From positions 4,712,001-4,776,000 of the forward strand of contig NZ_CP073105.1 of NCBI RefSeq assembly GCF_018138085.1: 64,000 nucleotides of DNA. The letters run 5' to 3'. Origin of the DNA: Stutzerimonas stutzeri. GTDB lineage: Bacteria; Pseudomonadota; Gammaproteobacteria; Pseudomonadales; Pseudomonadaceae. Each line of letters starts with the position of its first letter. The first letter of the stretch is position 1. The notes under the pieces are model-generated. The model saw nothing but the letters and a program-made list of their open reading frames with translations. It was not told the origin of the DNA and searched no databases. Positions 59,982 through 64,000 of this stretch are shown piece by piece. The position numbers were made by a program, and so were the translations under genes.

Positions 59982-61133
59982 TTGACGCACCCCACTTCGC
60001 TGGCCGGCAGTCTGCAGCGACAACCCGCCCAAGACGCCGGCGCCGCCACGCTCAGTGTGAAAGGTGACTGGACGCTGCAGCATTATGCGGCGCTGCGCGG
60101 CGAGGTCGAGCGAGCGCGCCGCCAGGTGTCCGACGCCGATCAGGTCGAACTCGATGCCATGGGCGAGCTGGATACGGCCGGCGCCGGGTTGCTGGTCGAG
60201 TTGCTCGGTCCGGCTCGGGTCGCCCGCCTCGACGAATGGGCTCCGCAGCTGGCCAGCGAACGCCAGGCGCTGCTGCGGACCGTCGCCGCCGCGCTGGACC
60301 AGCCCGAAGCCGAGCAGGCACCGGAAACCAATGGCCTGGCCGACGTCCTGGCCCACATCGGTCGCACCGTGGCGGGCGTCTGGAACCAGCAGCGCACCCT
60401 GCTCGGCTTCATCGGCCTGACCCTGCAGACACTGGTCATGCAGCTGCCCCGCCCGCGACGCTGGCGCATTACCGCGCTGGTCGCGCAGATCGAGCAGACC
60501 GGGCTCGACGCGATCCCCATCGTCGCCCTGCTGACCTTTCTCGTTGGCGCCGTCGTGGCCTTTCTCGGCGCCACGGTGCTGGCCGATTTCGGCGCGACCA
60601 TCTACACCGTCAACCTGGTGGCTTTCTCCTTCCTGCGCGAGTTCGGCGTGCTGCTGGCCGCGATCCTGCTCGCCGGGCGCACTGCCAGCGCTTTCGCCGC
60701 GCAGATCGGCGCGATGAAGTCCAACGAGGAGATCGACGCCATCCGCACCCTGGGGCTGAGCCCGGTGGAGCTGCTGGTCCTGCCGCGGGTACTGGCGATG
60801 CTGATCACCCTGCCGATCCTGACCTTTATCGGCATGCTCAGCGGCATCGCCGGCGGGCTGGTGGTCTGCTCGCTGGCGCTGGACATCTCGCCGACCATGT
60901 TCTTCACCATCCTGCAGCGTGACATTCCGCTCAACCACTTCCTGGTCGGCCTCGGCAAAGCGCCGGTGTTCGCCTTCCTGATCGCGGTGATCGGCTGTCT
61001 GGAGGGCTTCAAGGCCAGCGGCAGCGCGCAATCGGTGGGCGAACACACCACTTCCAGCGTGGTGCAGTCGATCTTCATGGTGATCCTGTTCGATGCCGTG
61101 GCTGCACTGTTCTTCATGGAGATGGGCTGGTGA
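59982..61133 (+). CDS. MlaE-family lipid ABC transporter permease with N-terminal STAS domain
   Basis: A 383-residue protein: an N-terminal STAS-like domain (about 15-105, VELDAMGELDTAGAGLLVEL) fused to an MlaE permease with about five to six hydrophobic segments. AEFGATIYTVNLVAFSFLRE-like and GRTASAFAAQIGAMKSNEEI motifs are conserved in MlaE/YrbE. It should move phospholipids together with the ATPase and MCE protein. The start is TTG 59982. The operon is separate from the canonical mlaFEDCB set, which has a short MlaD. Confidence 0.9.
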   Translation: MTHPTSLAGSLQRQPAQDAGAATLSVKGDWTLQHYAALRGEVERARRQVSDADQVELDAMGELDTAGAGLLVELLGPARVARLDEWAPQLASERQALLRTVAAALDQPEAEQAPETNGLADVLAHIGRTVAGVWNQQRTLLGFIGLTLQTLVMQLPRPRRWRITALVAQIEQTGLDAIPIVALLTFLVGAVVAFLGATVLADFGATIYTVNLVAFSFLREFGVLLAAILLAGRTASAFAAQIGAMKSNEEIDAIRTLGLSPVELLVLPRVLAMLITLPILTFIGMLSGIAGGLVVCSLALDISPTMFFTILQRDIPLNHFLVGLGKAPVFAFLIAVIGCLEGFKASGSAQSVGEHTTSSVVQSIFMVILFDAVAALFFMEMGW

Positions 61134-61918
61134 GCGCCGACGATCCCGTGATCCAGGTTCGCGGCCTGGTCAACCGCTTCGGCAAGCAGGCGGTCCACGT
61201 CAACCTCGACCTGGACATTCGCCGCGGCGAAATCCTCGGCGTGGTCGGCGGCTCCGGCACCGGCAAGTCGGTGCTGTTGCGCAGCATCGTCGGCCTGCGC
61301 CGGCCCAACGCCGGCAGCGTCAAGGTATTCGGCGAAAACCTGCTGAAACTCTCGACCCAGCGGCGCTCGGAAGTCGAACGGCGCTTCGGCGTGCTGTTTC
61401 AGGGCGGTGCATTGTTCACTTCGCTCAACCTGCAGGAAAACGTTGCCCTGCCGCTGATCGAGCACGCCGGCCTCAGGCGCGCCGATGCCGAGCACCTGGC
61501 ACGGCAGAAGCTGGCGCTCGCCGGCCTGCCACCGGAGGCGGCCTGCAAATATCCCGACGAGCTTTCCGGCGGTATGGTCAAACGCGCCGCCCTGGCCCGG
61601 GCGCTGGCGCTGGACCCGGAGGTGCTGTTTCTCGACGAGCCCACCGCCGGCCTCGACCCCATCGGGGCGGCGGCCTTCGACCAATTGATCCTGACCCTGC
61701 GCGATGCCCTGGGCTTCAGCGTGTTTCTGGTGACTCACGACCTGGATACGCTCTACACCATCTGTGACCGCGTCGCGGTGCTGTCACAGAAACGCGTGCT
61801 GGTGGTCGACACCCTCGAGAGGGTCGCCGCCACCGACGATCCCTGGATCCGCGAATACTTTCACGGCCCACGTGGCCGCGCCGCGCAGGATGCTGCGCTG
61901 AAGCTGGAGATGCCCTGA
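61130..61918 (+). CDS. Lipid ABC transporter ATP-binding protein (MlaF-like)
   Basis: A 262-residue ATPase. Walker A GGSGTGKS (residues 40-47), signature LSGGMVKRAALARAL, Walker B VLFLDEPTAGLDP and H-loop VTHDL are all present. It energises the permease encoded just upstream, with a four-base overlap. The switch from LSGGQ to LSGGM is usual for the MlaF/Ttg2A branch. Confidence 0.95.
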   Translation: MSADDPVIQVRGLVNRFGKQAVHVNLDLDIRRGEILGVVGGSGTGKSVLLRSIVGLRRPNAGSVKVFGENLLKLSTQRRSEVERRFGVLFQGGALFTSLNLQENVALPLIEHAGLRRADAEHLARQKLALAGLPPEAACKYPDELSGGMVKRAALARALALDPEVLFLDEPTAGLDPIGAAAFDQLILTLRDALGFSVFLVTHDLDTLYTICDRVAVLSQKRVLVVDTLERVAATDDPWIREYFHGPRGRAAQDAALKLEMP

Positions 61919-61919
61919 G

Positions 61920-62858
61920 ATGGAAACCCGTGCCCATCATGTACTGATCGGACTGTTCACCGTGGTCGCGGTCGGCTGCGCGCTGCTGTTCGCCCTCTGG
62001 CTGGGCAAGTCCAGCATGGACCGCGAATACAGCTACTACGACATTGGCTTCAGCCAGGCCGTCAGCGGCCTGTCGAGCGGCAGTTCGGTGGAGTACAGCG
62101 GCATCAAGGTCGGCGATGTCGTCCAGCTGTGGCTGGAGCCGGACGATCCGCGCAAGGTCCGCGCGCGCATCCGGGTCTATGGCGGTACCCCGATCAAGTC
62201 CGATACCCAGGCGCGCCTGGCCCTGGCCAACATCACCGGCAGCATGGTCATCCAGCTGCACGGCGGCACCCCGGAAAGCCCGCGTCTCAAGGGCGATCCG
62301 GACAACCCGCCGCTGATCGTCGCCGACCCTTCTTCACTCAGCGCGCTGCTGGAGAACGGCGAAGACCTGATGAGCAACATCAACAATCTGTTGCTCAGCG
62401 CCAACCAGATCTTTTCCGAAGAGAACACCACTCGCCTGAGCCGTACGCTGGAGCACCTGGAACAGGCCACCAGCGTGCTGTCCGACCAACGCGGCGACCT
62501 GGCGCAGACGCTGCAGCAGTTCAACCAGCTGAGCCAGCAGGCCAACACGGTGATGGGTGAGCTGTCGAGCCTGGCGCGCAACGCCAACGGGCTGCTCGAC
62601 GAGCAGGGCCGCAGCGTGCTGGACAGCGCGGCACACTCGATGAAAGCGCTGGACCGCACCACCGCGCGCCTGGATACGCTGCTCGAGGACAACCAGGGCG
62701 CTCTGAACAACGGCATGCAGGGCTTCAACGAACTGGGCCCGGCGATCAACGAACTGCGTACCACCCTGGGCGCGCTGCGTCGGGTCACCCAGCGTCTGGA
62801 AGACAACCCCAGCGGCTTCCTGCTCGGCCGCGACAAACTGCAGGAGTTCAACCCATGA
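61920..62858 (+). CDS. MlaD/MCE-domain substrate-binding protein
   Basis: A 312-residue inner-membrane-anchored protein: a transmembrane helix (about 9-27, VLIGLFTVVAVGCALLFALW), an MCE domain (about 38-125, QAVSGLSSGSSVEYSGIKVG) and a long helical/coiled-coil C terminus (about 140-300, rich in Gln, Asn and Leu). It binds lipids and spans the periplasm; the C-terminal helices may form a tunnel. Starts one base after the ATPase stop. Confidence 0.93.
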   Translation: METRAHHVLIGLFTVVAVGCALLFALWLGKSSMDREYSYYDIGFSQAVSGLSSGSSVEYSGIKVGDVVQLWLEPDDPRKVRARIRVYGGTPIKSDTQARLALANITGSMVIQLHGGTPESPRLKGDPDNPPLIVADPSSLSALLENGEDLMSNINNLLLSANQIFSEENTTRLSRTLEHLEQATSVLSDQRGDLAQTLQQFNQLSQQANTVMGELSSLARNANGLLDEQGRSVLDSAAHSMKALDRTTARLDTLLEDNQGALNNGMQGFNELGPAINELRTTLGALRRVTQRLEDNPSGFLLGRDKLQEFNP

Positions 62859-63478
62859 GCCTTCGCCATTCCCTGTCGCGCTTCGCGCTGCTCGGGCTGT
62901 TCAGCCTGCTCGCGGCCTGTTCGGTGCTACCCGAAGCCGAGACCTTGCGGATCTTCCTGTTGCCGACCGCCCCGGTCGAGCCTCAGGCCAGCGAGCCGAC
63001 CCGGCAACAGGCGCTGCGCATCAACACGCCGCAAGCCAGCCGCATCCTCGCCAGCCAGCGCATCGCCGTGGTCCCGCAAGGCAACGAGATCAGCGCCTAT
63101 GGTGGCGCACGCTGGAGCGATGCCGCTCCGGTGTTGCTGCGTGACCGCCTCATCGAGGCCTTCCAGCGTGACGGCCGGATGCCGTCGGTGAGCAACGAAG
63201 ACGCCAATCTCTATGCCGACTACAGCCTGCACAGCGATCTGCGCGCCTTCCAGAGCGTCTATGTCGACGGCAAGCCGGTGAAGCCGGTGGTGCTGATCAC
63301 CCTCGACACCCGCCTGGTCGACCGCAACACCCAGCACACGCTGGCCAACCGGCGTTTCGAGGTCCGCCAGCCGGCAAGCGACACAGGCATCGAGCAGGTG
63401 GTGGAGGCGTTCGGCAAGGCCAGTGACCGGCTCAGCCGCGAGGTGGTCGACTGGACGCTGGCCAATACCCAGCAGTAA
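62855..63478 (+). CDS. ABC-type transport auxiliary lipoprotein (PqiC/LptE-like)
   Basis: A 207-residue outer-membrane lipoprotein candidate with lipobox LLAAC (C22) and the ABC_trans_aux domain (PF03886 type): QALRINTPQASRILASQRIA, then SDAAPVLLRDRLIEAFQRDG. Such lipoproteins complete MCE systems at the outer membrane, as PqiC does. Its ATG overlaps the MCE gene by four bases. Last gene of the operon. Confidence 0.9.
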   Translation: MSLRHSLSRFALLGLFSLLAACSVLPEAETLRIFLLPTAPVEPQASEPTRQQALRINTPQASRILASQRIAVVPQGNEISAYGGARWSDAAPVLLRDRLIEAFQRDGRMPSVSNEDANLYADYSLHSDLRAFQSVYVDGKPVKPVVLITLDTRLVDRNTQHTLANRRFEVRQPASDTGIEQVVEAFGKASDRLSREVVDWTLANTQQ

Positions 63479-63593
63479 ACCGAGCAAATTCGCTGATCGT
63501 GGTGGTTACTCGCAGCAAAATTGATCCAGGTAGGCATTGGCGTAACCTTTAACGCCTAACATGGTGCCCGGACCATCGCTGCGGGAGCCATTC

Positions 63594-64000
63594 ATGAGTC
63601 AGCCATCCAGCCGAACCCTGTTCAAGGCCCTGGCCGTTCTGGCCACGCTCGTCGTGGTCGGCCTGGTGCTGTGGAATGAACTACGCCCCAGCGGCCTGGG
63701 CGAGGGCTTCGCGGCGGGCAACGGGCGCATCGAAGCCACCGAGATCGACGTGGCCACCAAGAGCCCGGGCCGAGTGCTGGAGATCCTCGTCGACGAAGGC
63801 GATTTCGTTCAGCCCGGCCAGGTCCTGGCGCGCATGGACACCGAGGTATTGCAGGCGCAGCTCAACCAGGCGCGGGCGCAGCTTCGCCAGGGCGAGAATG
63901 CCATCCTCACGGCGCAGGCCCTGGTCGCCCAGCGCGAAAGCGAGAAAGCCGCGGCCGAAGCCGGAGTGGCCCAGCGCCAGGCCGAGCTGACCGCCGCCCG
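63594..64000 (+). CDS. HlyD-family periplasmic adaptor (partial, 3' end outside window)
   Basis: The first 135 residues of an HlyD/YhiI-like protein: N-terminal transmembrane anchor (LFKALAVLATLVVVGLVLWN), a biotinyl-lipoyl half (ATKSPGRVLEILVDEGDFVQ, then PGQVLARMDTEVLQAQLNQ) and the beginning of a coiled-coil hairpin. GGGAG precedes ATG 63594. Usually followed by ABC transporter genes for efflux; these lie outside the window. Confidence 0.9.
   Translation, partial: MSQPSSRTLFKALAVLATLVVVGLVLWNELRPSGLGEGFAAGNGRIEATEIDVATKSPGRVLEILVDEGDFVQPGQVLARMDTEVLQAQLNQARAQLRQGENAILTAQALVAQRESEKAAAEAGVAQRQAELTAA

Overview
The window is a high-GC gammaproteobacterial chromosome segment. It is most likely from the Pseudomonas/Stutzerimonas group: it has a DUF2388 protein, TRAP and caa3-oxidase gene types and codon use typical of pseudomonads. 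The genus is an inference, because no rRNA or other phylogenetic marker is present. A complete P2/phiCTX-like prophage of about 34.7 kb (roughly 12,714-47,402) interrupts the chromosome inside a tRNA-Thr gene.

Left host flank (1-12,683): two divergent L,D-transpeptidase genes; a very large hybrid sensor kinase with several PAS and GAF domains; a small exported DUF2388 protein; an OsmC-family peroxidase; a TRAP transporter (binding protein divergent from the two permeases); a methyltransferase; then tRNA-Thr(TGT), whose 3' end is the attachment site.

Prophage: the left arm holds integrase-type repeats, a cluster of GTAAY words and a P2-like cos sequence. Portal and terminase genes (Q, P) run leftward. 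The capsid, lysis, baseplate, fibre, sheath, tube and tape-measure genes (O N M L X, hydrolase, holin, lysin, spanins, R S V W J I H G FI FII E E' T U D) run rightward. Three TGT-N13-ACA palindromes mark the late promoters, as expected for an Ogr-type activator. A lysogenic leftward operon (repressor, BRCT protein, HipA-like kinase, DUF3037 protein) follows and looks like cargo expressed in the lysogen. The rightward early operon runs from a Cro/Cox-like gene through a frameshifted ogr-like activator, a primase/helicase, many small proteins, a PAPS-reductase/DndC-like enzyme and an excisionase-like protein to the integrase, next to attR.

Right host flank (47,403-64,000): terminators and about 0.8 kb without genes; a three-gene surface-polysaccharide module (flippase, nitroreductase-like, pyruvyl transferase); a leftward caa3-type cytochrome oxidase cluster with a fused subunit I-III, a CtaG-like assembly protein, a tri-heme cytochrome c and DedA; DUF2238 and VanZ-like membrane proteins; an MCE/Mla-type lipid transport operon; and the start of an HlyD-type gene.

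Points most worth a second look: hairpin-RBS cassettes with an invariant loop in the early operon; matching late-promoter units that appear to give leaderless terminase and gpV mRNAs; the broken late activator; the repressor-linked HipA-like/DUF3037/BRCT cargo; and a compensatory base pair that distinguishes the two att copies.
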